A stretch of DNA of 64,000 nt from Lotus japonicus. Taxonomy: Eukaryota; Streptophyta; Magnoliopsida; Fabales; Fabaceae. Made by a program: the position numbers and the translations under genes. The notes below the pieces were generated by a model, which saw only the letters and a program-made list of their open reading frames with translations, did no database searches and was not told where the DNA came from. Every line of letters begins with the position of its first letter. Positions within the stretch are counted from its first letter, which is position 1. Where the stretch lies: contig NC_080044.1 of NCBI RefSeq assembly GCF_012489685.1, positions 82,756,732-82,820,731 of the forward strand. The letters run 5' to 3'. Below, one piece after another: positions 25,835 to 37,662 of this stretch.

Positions 25835-28490
25835 CTACCTAATTGTCAACCAAAAAGCCTCCACTTTCTTCTGCAGAGTTGGCCAGATTTCGTTGTGGGA
25901 ACCTGTCAACAACTCCATGGCAACCCTCATTCTGACTTGTTTCTCTGGTTGCTGTAATTGATGTTTTAGGACGTTAACATCACTGAAATAGAATTATTCA
26001 ACTACAAGGTCAGATATGAAATGAAGGATGTTATGACTTACCATGCCGGAAACATTAGCTTTGAACATGTGCTCCATGTCCAGCCAATCCATAACGCAAG
26101 CAGCAGAGTCTTTGCTGAAAAAAGAGATCAAACAACGTCACATTTGATGTTTCCAGAACATGTATGTACTTATATCAAGTGGCGAAAATTATGGCAAGGT
26201 GACATATGACATAAATAGTTTACAATTGACCTTACCTATGCCCACGATTTGCAATTCCCCTAGCTTCCGACAACTCCCAATTGTCCTCAATAAATACACC
26301 ATTTAGATAGTTGTCCGGGAATTCTGGTGTGGTCAACATCTGAGAAATCACCTCACACTAGGCATGCGAAATGTAGTTAGAATCTGTATGCATCACATTT
26401 TATGGTATGATGGAAATATGACATAGCAAACATTAAACTTGTTGAAGCGAGAAGATGTCACCATTTTTTGCATTGTATCAGTTCTTGAGTCCATGAAACA
26501 CACGTCAAGGTTTGAATCAAAGTGGTAGATGACTTTATCCTCAGTACAAACAACCATTAAATACCAATGTCCTGATTTTTCCTCAATGGGCACATATATC
26601 TATCCATAATTAAACAAACTGTTTATATAATCAAGCCGTATGCATGAGAAAATAATCATAACAAAATATTTGATGTACATTGATCATACATGTGAAAGAC
26701 CTGCAAAAGGCCACATCCAAATGTTAACATATTTTTCCTTCAATTCTTCAATTGACATTGACTTGGCTACATCTTCCTGTAATTTGCAATTAAGGCCAAC
26801 ATATTAGGGTGTCAAACTCTACCACCATGACATGACTCAATTTAGCATTATCTCAGCACTTTAACTTTGTTACCGCAAAACTTGGAGGCAATGACCACAA
26901 AGTTTGTTCAACCTCATGTTGTTGTCTCCAGGTTGCTTTTATAGCCATCCATGTTAGTATCTGCTTCACACAGGAGGTATGTGACATTAATACAAATTTT
27001 CAAGACAACAAAACAACAAAACATTATACTTCATTGTGCCTAAGATATGTAATACAAAACCATCAACTTGTACCTCACTTGTTATCTTTTGTGGAAGGCA
27101 AAAACTTTGAAATGTGGTTCTAGTTGCTTGTTTGTCATCTGTCTTGACCAAAACCTCATTCACACTGAAAAAAAAATTGACCATTAAAGGGCTAGCAAGG
27201 TGCACAAAGTGAATTGCTAATGTCTTTTGACATGGCACATTAAACTTGAGTATACCTTTCCTCATCGCTGACATGCCACACATATGCGCATAGCTGGATC
27301 TTTTCAGGACTCAAATCCATCTCTGATGTTGGTCTAAACTTACACTTGATGTACTACAAAATGAGAAAAACAAATGAGAATAACATTCAACAAACAAAAC
27401 TTTTTCACTATGGTAGTCAATATGCATCAAGTATGATTGTGATTTATAATACATAGCTAACACGTTGCAACAGACAATAATATGGAAATAATTACAGCTG
27501 GCATTGTTAAACCCTTCATGGCAGTGGTTTCCGCCAGTGGAGATCTGGCTTTTAACACACGATTTACTTGAGGATTTTCCCTTGTGTTGGAGCTTGATTT
27601 CGTAGATTCAGTCTTCTGGATTTTGAGGGGGCGTTTAATTTGACTTGGTTTTAAACTAAATCTCCGAACTAAGGTGTGAGATGAAGGATTGATCGCATTT
27701 TTTCCTTTTTGTGTCTGTGATGCAAAGGATGGAGAACCGATTGCTTCTGTTGTCATTGACGGATTCACTGATCTAGTTTCCAAATCGGAAGGGACTTGAC
27801 TTCCAAATGACTCACTGTGCAGTTCATCGTCTGATGGCACCATAATAACAGTGTTGTGAGCCCTAAAGGTGGAAATTGAATTCTTCGTGACAGTGCTTCT
27901 TCCTCTTCCGCGGGGTTGCGAAGCCTGTCTCCCTCTGCCAGAACTAGCCCTTCGATACTCTTGCGATCCAAAGTTCTTGAATGTATCTTCAATGTTTTCC
28001 AGTTTCAGCAATATAACATCAATATTTTCTAGTTTGCTCTCCAGCTTCTCAACCAGGTCGATTGTGGTCTACAAGAAACATAAATATAGATTAAATGCCT
28101 TGCACTGTAGATACCTTTACGTAACACAACATATAACTACTTAAAGAGACACTTACCTTCAGCTTATGTGAAAAATGCTCGACGTTGTTGCATATGCCAT
28201 CAATGGAGACTTCTAACATTTCCATTCTTCTGGTTTGATGTGACGAAAAATCCATGACAATGCTCTTCAGTTCCGCTAGACCATGATGCATACTCATGTC
28301 TGAATTATTTCCTTCCACCTTGTATTTCCTAAAAACATACACAATAATAACAGTAAAAAACGAGCCCCGAATCAAAATTTGAAAATGTTGGATAGTTGAC
28401 CTAAGAGTGATGATGAAAAACTTACCCCATTACGGTATCGATGACATTATCCTTCTCCCTTTCTTCGATCTCCAGGATATCCATGTTCAT
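25835..28490 (-). CDS. Ulp1-like (C48) protease-fold protein A, ~11 exons
   Basis: Multi-exon gene read leftward from ATG at 28490 (MNMDILEIEEREKDNVIDTV). Approximate exons: 28490-28426, 28328-28158, 28071-27497, 27357-27256, 27166-27074, 26961-26874, 26776-26691, 26600-26461, 26357-26237, 26115-26044 and 25967-25835. A coiled-coil-like region is followed by a basic Arg/Gly-Ser linker (SSGRGRQASQPRGRGRS), and then a C-terminal Ulp1/C48 fold: IYVPIEEKSGHWYLMVV with the catalytic His, and VIYHFDS with the catalytic Asp. Where Ulp1 has DCG with its nucleophile, this gene reads DSAACVMDW. This plant family is often carried by MULE elements. The frame continues through all exons, so it looks intact, but protease activity is doubtful. 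Confidence 0.7.
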
Positions 28491-28499
28491 CCCAAAACT

Positions 28500-29585
28500 A
28501 GTGTTATCTCGTTAATGGAACAAATTTCAGATCTGGTCTCTTTTCCTGTTACTTTGATAGTTTGATTGACTGGTCACAGTGGGTGAGCAGCAGGATGCAA
28601 GAGGTAGCGTTGGGTATTGTCCATATGTGCTGGTGAGGTGACTGAAAGCTTAATCATTTCGGTGCCTAGTCCCAGCTATAGGACGGATGTCAGGTGTAGA
28701 CCTGATGTGACTCGCTTAGTTACATTTGGTTACCATAATATGTCCTTCATTTGTTTTGCTTAGTTAATGTAAACCTGTAGTTAGGACCCTTTGTTAGCAT
28801 GGTCTGAATTATGTTGTGACAAAGAGATCAGTCAAGAATTTTATACAAGGCTTAATGAATACATATATTTTAAATTATTTAAATTTAATTTTTTAATATT
28901 ATGCTGATTATAATTTAATAAATATGTAATTAAATTTGCAGAACCAATTTATTATGATTTATTAAATTTGTAGTTAGGTTGATTATTTTCATATGTGTTA
29001 GCTGTGTTAGCTAGTACCATCAATTTTTCTCATTTTAACCTCTATTTGTAAATTGGTTTGAAGTACACCTAGCACTCCTGATTTCTCTATTATTACTTAT
29101 TAAAAAAAACTATAAACATGAGAACAAACTTGTTTTCGTTTTCGTACCCATACTTACCCATACCCTTACATGAGAAAATAAATCGTTGGATTCATTTTGG
29201 AGTGGGGAGGGGGGGGGTAAGTTTAACATGGTACAAACACATATTAAAATGACATTATATATAACAAAGTGGTCCAAGTCATGGCACTGGAGTTTCGAAA
29301 TTACATACGAATCGACTTCAAACACAAACAGACTTCGTCCAACCTAAACATAGTCTAGGACTGCGCATGGATCTAAATTACAACCCACAAAATGTTCTTC
29401 CACAACTAAATACTTGCCCTCCGAAAAAAATAACATAATGGTGATGGGTTAAGGGTCACAACATAGTACTACTAACCCAATGTTCAAATGCATAACACCA
29501 TTGGCAAAATCAGGGGCAATCTAATACGTGACCCAACTATGCTATATATATGGTACTTTGTTAAGTACATTGCTGGACTTCATCA
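28500..29585. other. Spacer between the two Ulp1-like genes
   Basis: AT-rich, with a G run (about 29206-29217). No exon seen. The left ~150 bases are the likely promoter of gene A and the right ~200 the likely 3' UTR of gene B. Confidence 0.4.
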
Positions 29586-32378
29586 TTACACAGTGTTGTT
29601 GAGAATCATGTTGCGCCAGTCAACCTCTGCATTTGCGTCAACCTCCTTCCTTTGCTCATTGTGATCCCCCATAATCAAATCTAAAGCCACTCTCATTCTT
29701 AGGGTTTTTTCAGAGCGGTCCTTCATCTGAAACCAATACATGAATTTTTAATGCATAGTAGAGTTATATGTTGTTTTTTCGGTGAACACATATGTAGTAG
29801 ACTTACCACCCCTAGGACATTGGAAGTAAAATTAGCACCCATTTGTAACCAACAAATGAGCCAAATTGCTGAATCCTCGCTGCAAATAATAATAACAACA
29901 GTTAGCATTTACCGGTCCACACATTTAACAACTTCAGAGCTTCATTAGAAAAGATTGTTAAAACTTGACTAACCTCCCGCCGCAATTAGGGATTCCCCTT
30001 GCTTCAAATATAGGCCATTGGCCAAAGTTATTCTTTCCATGTAGATATTTTGCAGGATAGGTCTCGTGTTGAATAATTTGGCTTATTGCCTTAGCCTAAT
30101 CGCAATGAAATGGAAAATGTAAAAAACATACACAATAGTGGGCGCTAGTTAACACATTCCATATAAATTGGTGATAAAAGTGTGACATACAAGTGTTCGT
30201 ATATTTTCTTCTCTGGCTCGAATCATATGGATACTAGCATAAGAGTCAAATTTGTAAATGTTGCCCTCCTTAACATCAACAACCATCAGGTACCAATGAC
30301 TACCAATCTCTTCAATAGGCACATAGATCTAAACAAACAGCAATAAACCCACCAAATGTGTGCAGTGAGTTTGGGTTTTTGTCCAATTAAATCAAAGTAT
30401 ATATAAATGGATGGTTCAATGTTGTACTCACATGCGACAGTTCTGTGAATGGATGCATCCATTCGTTTGCATATTTGGTAACCAGCTGGGGCACGTCCAT
30501 GCCATTGTCCACGTCTTCCTGAACCAGAAATAAATAGATGTGTCACTTATAAATATTAACACCATTGTTCACCACTATAGCTTGTATTGTCAATATTATT
30601 TGAACAAAATTCAGAGCCTTACAGCAAAAACAGGAGGTAGGCACCATATTCGATTCATATATTTGTTCATTTCCTTCCATGTTATTGCCAAAGCAAGCAT
30701 AGTAATTATTTGTGGTTCAGTATTGTTACAATCAGGCATTTAAAGGGTACACAATAAAGTGATTAGTGCTGGGACATTAAATTATAAGCCTATTGGAACC
30801 CTACCTCTTCCCCCACAATTTTTCCAGGGCACAGAGATTCAAAGTTCACCCTTCCATATGAAGCATTTCCCAACTTGAACATGACCTCACTTACAATCAA
30901 AGAATTCAATTTAAGTTAACAGACACAATTGTCATATAATAATCAAAGTTATATCATAATAAGCATCATTTTGCGTTTCTATCATACTTGTTCATTACTG
31001 TGTAATCAAACAACTATACTACCTCGAAGATTTTTCACGACTAAAAACATATGCACTTATTTGCAACTCTGAAAACGTCAGCTTCATATCCACCGTAGGT
31101 TTAAACTTGGACTTCATGAACTGTGGCAACAAATACACCAAAATCAGTGGTTGTCATGTCTATGTTTGTTAAATTATATATATAGTTGACAAGTTAAAGG
31201 CCCATGTAATGATCAAACGTACCCTCGGGAGGGTGTGGTTGCTAGTCTTTGTCTTAAGTGGCATATCATCAGTAGCCGGGCCTTTTCCCTTACAAACGAC
31301 TTCCGGTGTTGTTCTACGGATAAGGGAAGGGTCTTCATTCTCAGAACGAGGAGGGCAAGTGAGAGGAGAGGTAAACACCAGCTTTTTCGGTATCATTGTT
31401 TCGTTCGTTCCCGTCAACCCTTCGTTACTCTGTTATTTACACAATGAAAAATATAATAAAGTTAATGAAGTTCTAGTACAACAGTTGTCCCAACAAAACC
31501 CTGGTTCAGTTTCCCTACACTCAACAACGAAAATACCTGTATTTGCACTCCCCTCCGATACTCACTCACAGGGTCCTTGGCCATTTCCATACGTGCATCG
31601 TTTGGGTAAGCACTACCACTGGGAAAAGGGGTAGACACACCATAAGGCCTCTTGTGGATGTTCTGACCACCAACTACACCGCGTAAGGTAGTAGAATCTA
31701 CAACCGGGTGATTATTTGGTTCAGCAGTATGAATGGTAAAGTCAACCACCCGAGGCGCCTTAGATGTAACATTTGGTATGCTTCCACCACCCTCTCGGTT
31801 AGGTTCAGGGTCCTTTCGGATTTGTCCGTCGATTTTATCTAGTCTACTAAGTATTTCCTGCGTCAAAGACAAGATTCAGGAAGGATTACAGATCTACACT
31901 TAAAAATTTAAGATCATGTAGGAGATAATAGAAAGAACAACATATACGTGTTCTTCATTGTCCACGTCACCTTTAACATTTCAAACACACCACTAAGGGT
32001 AAGGCAGTTTGGGTTTTCACAAACTAGTGTCTGACCTCCAAGTACTTGTGGTTCCTTCGACTGGAAGAAATTAAAGGAGATCAACCATCACTTCATGTAG
32101 CATATGTAAATTACCAAACTTAGAAGGTTCTGTAACTCACGGTAGATTGGTCAAATTCTGAGTCTCCACCAGCAGCAAATTGATGACTTCCTACGTGTCC
32201 TTCATGTGATAACCTGGTCATAAATGAGAAACAAACTCTTATTTAGTACACAATCAAGACTGGGTTAAATATAAAATGGTCGTTGTCATGCATACTCAAA
32301 TGGGTGATTTTGGCCACCGTTTTCGCTCATGCCATCATCTCCGTCAAGGGTATCAATTGAATCTGAGAACTGGCTCAT
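29586..32378 (-). CDS. Ulp1-like (C48) protease-fold protein B, paralogue of A
   Basis: Same strand, size and exon pattern as gene A, so the two look like a tandem duplication. Starts at 32378 (MSQFSDSIDTLDGDDGMSEN); later blocks include EILSRLDKIDGQIRKDPEPN (about 31860) and a Pro/Ser/Thr-rich linker around 31200-31430. The Ulp1 fold shows IYVPIEEIGSHWYLMVV (about 30290-30330) and NIYKFDS (about 30240-30260), then EARGIPNCGG and EDSAIWLICWLQMGANF at about 29805-30000. The end is MRVALDLIMGDHNEQ ... WRNMILNNTV and a stop. As in A, the DCG position reads DSA; a Cys occurs slightly upstream (PNCGG). Exon borders are approximate and the middle exons are the least certain. Confidence 0.68.
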
Positions 32379-33170
32379 CTTGTATGTTTAGATGTAAGCC
32401 AATATCAACAAAGTGTATAGGTTTCTAAGTTGGAATCATTGTCTTGGTTTGTTTCAGCCGCACTTAATGAGTTATAGATAAACGAAGATTAAATAATTAA
32501 TATTATAGATTATGTTACCTACTAGCATTTAATGCTGCCTGTATTGATGGCCTGAGGTGGGACAGTTTGCGTCTTTGCACTGCTAACCAGACGACGGGAA
32601 AGATATTATTCTTTTGGTTGCACATACGTGGTTACTAATTGGCCACATAGAACCAACAGAAAAGATTAACACCAACATGAGTACAATTTCATAGCTGACT
32701 CATCAAATTCAAATTGACTACACCCTATATACCACTGACTACGTGTGTGCTTGGAAAACCCATTCATGATCCACGTTTGGCTCCGATCCAGGTTTACAGA
32801 AGCAAGAAATAGTTGCTTTTGGATTTATGGATCCACGTTTGGCTTCTCCCGATTTGAAACCAAACACACACTACAATGGTTTGTTCGATCAATACTCTAT
32901 TATTTTCACTTTTTCCATATAGTAATTAAGAGTAATGATTTATACACTTCATCATTTTCACCTATTTTTATTTATATCTCTCTCCTCTTATCATCTATCA
33001 CATCTTATACTTTCTCTCTCTTACTTTTTCCTTTCTTTCTATCTCTCTCCTCCTCCACCTCTTTCCACCTCAATTTAGAGGTGTGGACAAATAATTATTG
33101 AGTAATTAATTCAACACACATGAAACTTTTACAACTAACATTGATTTTGTTTAACAAAATTTAACAACGG
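32379..33170. other. Spacer upstream of Ulp1-like gene B
   Basis: Likely promoter of gene B on the left. The repeated words ccacgtttggcttc at about 32770 and 32832 are a short duplication; CT-rich from 32980 to 33060. No exon seen. Confidence 0.4.
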
Positions 33171-33210
33171 ATTAGGCTATTGTGACACGTCCCCCCGCAA
33201 TTGTGCGAAA

Positions 33211-33855
33211 GTCGAACGCTAAACCTATTGTTGGACCCGGCGACAATCCAAGTAAGTAGAGAAGGAGTTGACATTCACCCTTTCTATCACCGGCGACAAA
33301 ACCATGAGTACAACGGATTAGGCTACCGTGACACGTAAAGTCGAACGCTAAACCTATTGTTGGACCCGGCGACAATCCCAGTAAGTAGAGAAGGAGTTGA
33401 CATTCACCCTTTCTATCACCGGCGACAAAACCATGAGTACAACGGATTAGGCTACCGTGACACGTAAAGTCGAACGCTAAACCTATTGTTGGACCCGGTG
33501 ACAATCCCAGTAAGTAGAGAAGGAGTTGACATTCACCCTTTCTAACACCGGCGATAAAACCATGAGTACAACGGATTAGGCTACCGTGACACGTAAAGTC
33601 GAACGCTAAACCTATTGTTGGACCCGGCGACAATCCCAGTAAGTAGAGAAGGAGTTGACATTCACCCTTTCTAACACCGGCGACAAAACCATGAGTACAA
33701 CGGATTAGGCTACCGTGACACGTAAAGTCGAACGCTAAACCTATTGTTGGACCCGGCGACAATCCCAGTAAGTAGAGAAGGAGTTGACATTCACCCTTTC
33801 TAACACCGGCGACAAAACCATGAGTACAACGGATTAGGCTACCGTGACACGTAAA
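33211..33855. repeat. 129-bp tandem array, 5 copies
   Basis: Units begin GTCGAACGCTAAACC at 33211, 33340, 33469, 33598 and 33727, a constant period of 129 bp. Partial units flank the array (ACGGATTAGGCTATTGTGACACGT before it, GTCGAATTGTCGAA after it). Copies differ at only a few positions (e.g. TATCACC/TAACACC, GGCGAC/GGTGAC). Because 129 is divisible by three, one minus-strand frame stays open through all copies; this is explained by the period and is not evidence of a protein. Confidence 0.95.
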
Positions 33856-34291
33856 GTCGAATTGTCGAATACAAAAAAACAAAATTTAGCCTAAATTTAT
33901 TTGATTTTATTAGTAGGATTTGAAGGTGGGATTCATTTATTGTACAAAAGAATATTTCCCCACTAACCTACAATTAATGATATTTATTTGGTCATTTAAC
34001 ATACTCACAGATCTGTTTCATATTTAACCCACCAATTGCAAATTTTTCACTACTCACTTTTACATAAACAGACCAACCAACGAAATAGAACAACATTAGG
34101 ATTAATCATGGATTACGGTAATCATGAAATAAACAGACCTTGGAAAATGCAAAGTCTTCCGACGAACTACATGCATATTAACAAACAAGAAAACATTCAA
34201 ATGGACTGGAAAATTAAAAGCGTAACAACTGGCTTAACATCTGACTTCCCACAAAACACACTGGTTCCGACCCCCTTCCTTTCTGCAATCA

Positions 34292-35113
34292 CTACTGCGA
34301 ATACCCAAACACACTTTTCAGCGTTTCAATCTCATGGTCCAGCACAGCAATCTCAGCAGCCATGGTTCTCATTTCTTCCTCCTTAATGCTTAACTGACTC
34401 ACCAACTGATCCACGATATGATAGTTGAGATCCTTAACCCTTTTTCCTGTTTTCCCAACTAAGTATTGCAACATCAACCACGACGCACTGTCCTTAGCTT
34501 CTTCATGTGAAGTGTTAAAATCCCCAACAATGAAGAACGGTGGTGCATGCGGACCGTCGTATGTGACGCAAACGCCGTACTTGTGATGAGGGACACCATT
34601 TTTGTTCCTCGTGTCCAGCAGGGTCAAAGATGGTGGGGGAATCATCAGGCTGTGACAGACGTCAACAAGAAGAGCCTGGTTGCTATATTCAATCAAGAAA
34701 TCATTTGGTTTGGCCTCAGTATTCTGGCTGCAGTTGCTATCATCTGCTCCTACCAAGTAAAAACTGTTGTTATTTACTGCCATGCAGGAAAAAAAACATA
34801 ACGATTTAATACTTAAGTAACCACGGGAAACCGTAATACCTTTCAACGTGAGGCCTTCAAGGGAAATTTCGCTGAGGCTGCTGGTTCCAACTCCAGGGCT
34901 CCATGTTGCAGTTTCTTCGATTTCTTGCAACTCCACAGGTACTTTCCCAGTGTTGCAAAAGTACTGCCAAGCTATCTCTGCTTCCTCGCGCGTTTGATAC
35001 CCTTTATATGCACTACACTTAAACTTCACCACTTGACTATGACAGTCAATCCATTCTTTGTAGATACCAACCTTCCTACCCCTAAACACGACATAAAAGT
35101 TCTTTCCACCCAT
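34292..35113 (-). CDS. Viroplasmin/RNase H1 N-terminal domain protein with a dsRBD-like segment
   Basis: One open frame of 273 aa. Residues ~1-55 form a viroplasmin-type domain, the RNA/DNA-hybrid-binding fold also found at the RNase H1 N-terminus (YVVFRGRKVGIYKEW ... SAYKGYQTREEAEIAWQYF). Residues ~135-225 resemble a double-stranded-RNA-binding domain: PPPSLTLLD, YDGPHAPPFFIVGDFN, then SHEEAKDSASWLMLQYL, matching the GPPHAPxF and S-K-A-A-L landmarks. The C-terminus (~235-270) is a heptad-like helix. No RNase H catalytic domain follows. A stretch with donor- and acceptor-like ends (about 34750-34845) may be an intron within the open frame. The dsRBD call is pattern-based. It sits between the 129-bp array and a CACTA element. 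The domain is also known from plant pararetroviruses, but nothing else viral is nearby. Confidence 0.6.
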   Translation of the reverse strand: MGGKNFYVVFRGRKVGIYKEWIDCHSQVVKFKCSAYKGYQTREEAEIAWQYFCNTGKVPVELQEIEETATWSPGVGTSSLSEISLEGLTLKGITVSRGYLSIKSLCFFSCMAVNNNSFYLVGADDSNCSQNTEAKPNDFLIEYSNQALLVDVCHSLMIPPPSLTLLDTRNKNGVPHHKYGVCVTYDGPHAPPFFIVGDFNTSHEEAKDSASWLMLQYLVGKTGKRVKDLNYHIVDQLVSQLSIKEEEMRTMAAEIAVLDHEIETLKSVFGYSQ

Positions 35114-35368
35114 AACAAGAGAATGTGTTTCACTCTAGCTACAATCCATTCTTTGTATATATTCACCAACGCTGGAACTAATGGTGGAAGGTGGGAAGCG
35201 TCAACCTGCTTTCATGACAGACACCAACTGCTATAAATGATATAGGTTTATCATCAAAATAAATAATTATACAAATTGTGAAACAATTGGGTCAAAATAT
35301 CAGTCGTCGTGTGGCATACGGTCTTAGGTCTCATGCTTCCACGTTTGTAATATAGTCATAAAATATGT

Positions 35369-35381
35369 GTGTGTGTGTGTG
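35369..35381. repeat. (GT)n microsatellite
   Basis: Short GTGTGT run in the spacer upstream of the viroplasmin-domain gene. Confidence 0.8.
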
Positions 35382-35760
35382 TATTATACTCGAATAGTAC
35401 ACTAATGTAGTTGAACAATACGTACACTACCTATATTTCTTTTAATTACTCGTAAAAATAACAATTGGAAAATTTTATAGTTCATGGACTAGTACCCAAG
35501 GGAGTGACAGGGCCTTTCCTGCCGTTGTTCCATCGACTGATTAATGATCACATGGGATTAGTAAACTTTGCACTCATGGCCGGCCAAACTATGACAAATT
35601 GATAGCTCATGACAACCGCGATATGACATAAAGTTGTTCTGACATTTGAATTTCCCCCAAATTTCCATACCCAATATTATAATCTTTTGACAATTAAATT
35701 ACCCAACTTATCGTGACCAAATTAACCCCAAATTACAGAACCCCAACCTAACCCAATTAA

Positions 35761-37020
35761 CACTACTACAAAAAGTATTTTCTACATCAGGGTTTTTACA
35801 ACGGTTAATGATATACCTGTTGTGAAAGATAAACCGGTGGCAATATTAAAATTATTGTGAACTTTTATGAGAGTTTTCACATCAGTTGAGAATATATTCG
35901 ATGTGAAAAGTAATTAGGAAAGAGTTTTTACAACAGTTGATACAATGAGCGATGTGAAAGCTAAGTGCGGTGGCATTTTTTAAATTTTGATGAGGTTCTT
36001 TTCACATCATGTATAATGTAACCGTTGGGAAAAGTCTCTTCTTTATGAGAGTTTTCACATCAGTTGAGAATATATTCGATGTGAAAAGTAATTAGGAAAG
36101 AGTTTTTACAACAGTTGATACAATGAGCGATGTGAAAGCTAAGTGCGGTGGCATTTTTTAAATTTTGATGAGGTTCTTTTCACATCATGTATAATGTAAC
36201 CGTTGGGAAAAGTCTCTTCTTTATGAGAGTTTTCACATCAGTTGAGAATATATTCGATGTGAAAAGTAATTAGGAAAGAGTTTTTACAACAGTTGATACA
36301 ATGAGCGATGTGAAAGCTAAGTGCGGTGGCATTTTTTAAATTTTGATGAGGTTCTATTCACATCATGTATAATGTAACCGTTGGGAAAAGTCTCTTCTTC
36401 ATGAGAGTTTTCACATCAGTTGAGAATATATCCGATGTGAAAAGTAATTAGGAAAGAGTTTTTACAACAGTTGATACAATAAGCGATGTGAAAGCTAAGT
36501 GCGGTGGCATTTTTTAAATTTTGATGAGGTTCTTTTCACATCATGTATAATGTAACCGTTGGGAAAAGTCTTTTCTTTATGAGAGTTTTCACATCAGTTG
36601 GGAATATATCCGATGTGAGGGGCTCTCATACTTAGGTTGAGATACTAAGTAGAAATACATTTGGTAGATTAGGAAAAAAACAATGAACTTGTTGTGCTAA
36701 TGTGTACCTGTAGTTCCTGAATCTTGACATAGTGGATTTCCTTTCTTCGGGCTTGCCCTCCAGACGTAGGTGAAGTTTCACCGAACTGGGTTACCAACTC
36801 TTGTGTTTTGTTATTTCTGTTTCACTGTTATTGTTTGTATATTGTCTTAATCGATTGTCCTGACATCGCGTACGACATTGGTCTAAGGGAACTACAATTT
36901 CAGGTTATAAAGCCGATGTGAAAAGGTTAGGAGATATCACATCAACATTGTTTACATCGGATAAAAACCGATGTTAAAACAAAAAAATACCCAATGTGAA
37001 AACTAATTTTTCTAGTAGTG
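35761..37020. mobile_element. Non-autonomous CACTA transposon with 178-bp repeats
   Basis: It starts CACTACTACAAAAAGTATTTT at 35761 and ends AATTTTTCTAGTAGTG at 37020, an inverted CACTA terminus (CACTACTAGAAAAA). Inside, units starting (T)TTATGAGAG at 35864, 36042, 36220, 36398 and 36576 repeat with an exact 178-bp period (four full copies and a partial fifth). Within units the words TTTTCACATCAGTTG and GATGTGAAA recur in both orientations, as in CACTA subterminal repeats. The flanking triplets are TAA and AAA, so the 3-bp duplication is imperfect. No transposase. Confidence 0.9.
35864..36620. repeat. 178-bp tandem repeat array inside the CACTA element
   Basis: Four nearly identical 178-bp units plus a partial fifth, with differences limited to single bases (e.g. 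TTCGATG/TCCGATG). Confidence 0.95.
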
Positions 37021-37292
37021 AAAACCAAAATTTTGCATTCATTATTTTTTGTACACAATATGCTATCTTAATAGATTGTACATGTGGTTGCTAAGTTGGA
37101 TTGGTGAGGGTAGATAATTTTACTGATGGGACAATTGTTAGCAACAAAATGGATGCATCTTTTGGAGCAAGTATGGTCTCTGACCAACAGGTTGGAACTC
37201 ACAAATTAAATGATGTGACTAATAGGGGAAATAATGAGAAATCACCGGAACTAATTACGTGCCCACCCTGGTGGGCAACTTTTAAAATGGTT

Positions 37293-37662
37293 CACCAATG
37301 AACCATTATTATATGTCGTTAGATCTGGGAATCTTGGAATATTATTTTATTTGATGGTTAGGAATGAATGTTGATAAAAAAGTTAAAAATGTAAATTTAT
37401 AACCCTTCTTCATCTTCCCCAACCCTCTTCAATCTATGCTCAAATCGGTCCCTCTTCTATTCCTTGCAATTCATCACTCATTCCTCTGCAAGGAATAGAA
37501 GAGGGACCGATTTGAGCATAGATTGAAGAGGGTTGGGGAAGATGAAGAAGGGTTATAAATTTACATTTTTAACCTTTTTATCAACATTCATTCCTAACCA
37601 TCAAATAAAATAATATTCCAAGATTCCCAGATCTAACGACATATAATAATGGTTCATTGGTG
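37293..37662. repeat. Near-perfect 176-bp inverted repeat with an 18-nt loop
   Basis: Left arm 37293-37468 and right arm 37487-37662 are reverse complements; I see a single mismatch (AAAAAAGTT against AAAAAGGTT). The loop is attcatcactcattcctc. Transcription of either strand would give an extended hairpin. Immediately upstream is GCCCACCCTGGTGGGC, a short separate palindrome. It may be a foldback transposon or a hairpin siRNA locus. Confidence 0.93.

Noticed and set aside
28880..29000. Possible matrix-attachment or origin-like AT block
   Set aside because: AT-richness alone is common in these spacers and gives no specific support.
33172..33882. 236-codon minus-strand frame over the 129-bp array
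   Set aside because: The period is a multiple of three, so openness follows from repetition; no start context, no domain.
34292..35113. Endogenous plant pararetrovirus
   Set aside because: Only the viroplasmin-type domain is present; no coat, movement, protease or reverse transcriptase sequence is near, and the domain also occurs in cellular RNase H1 and plant transposon genes.
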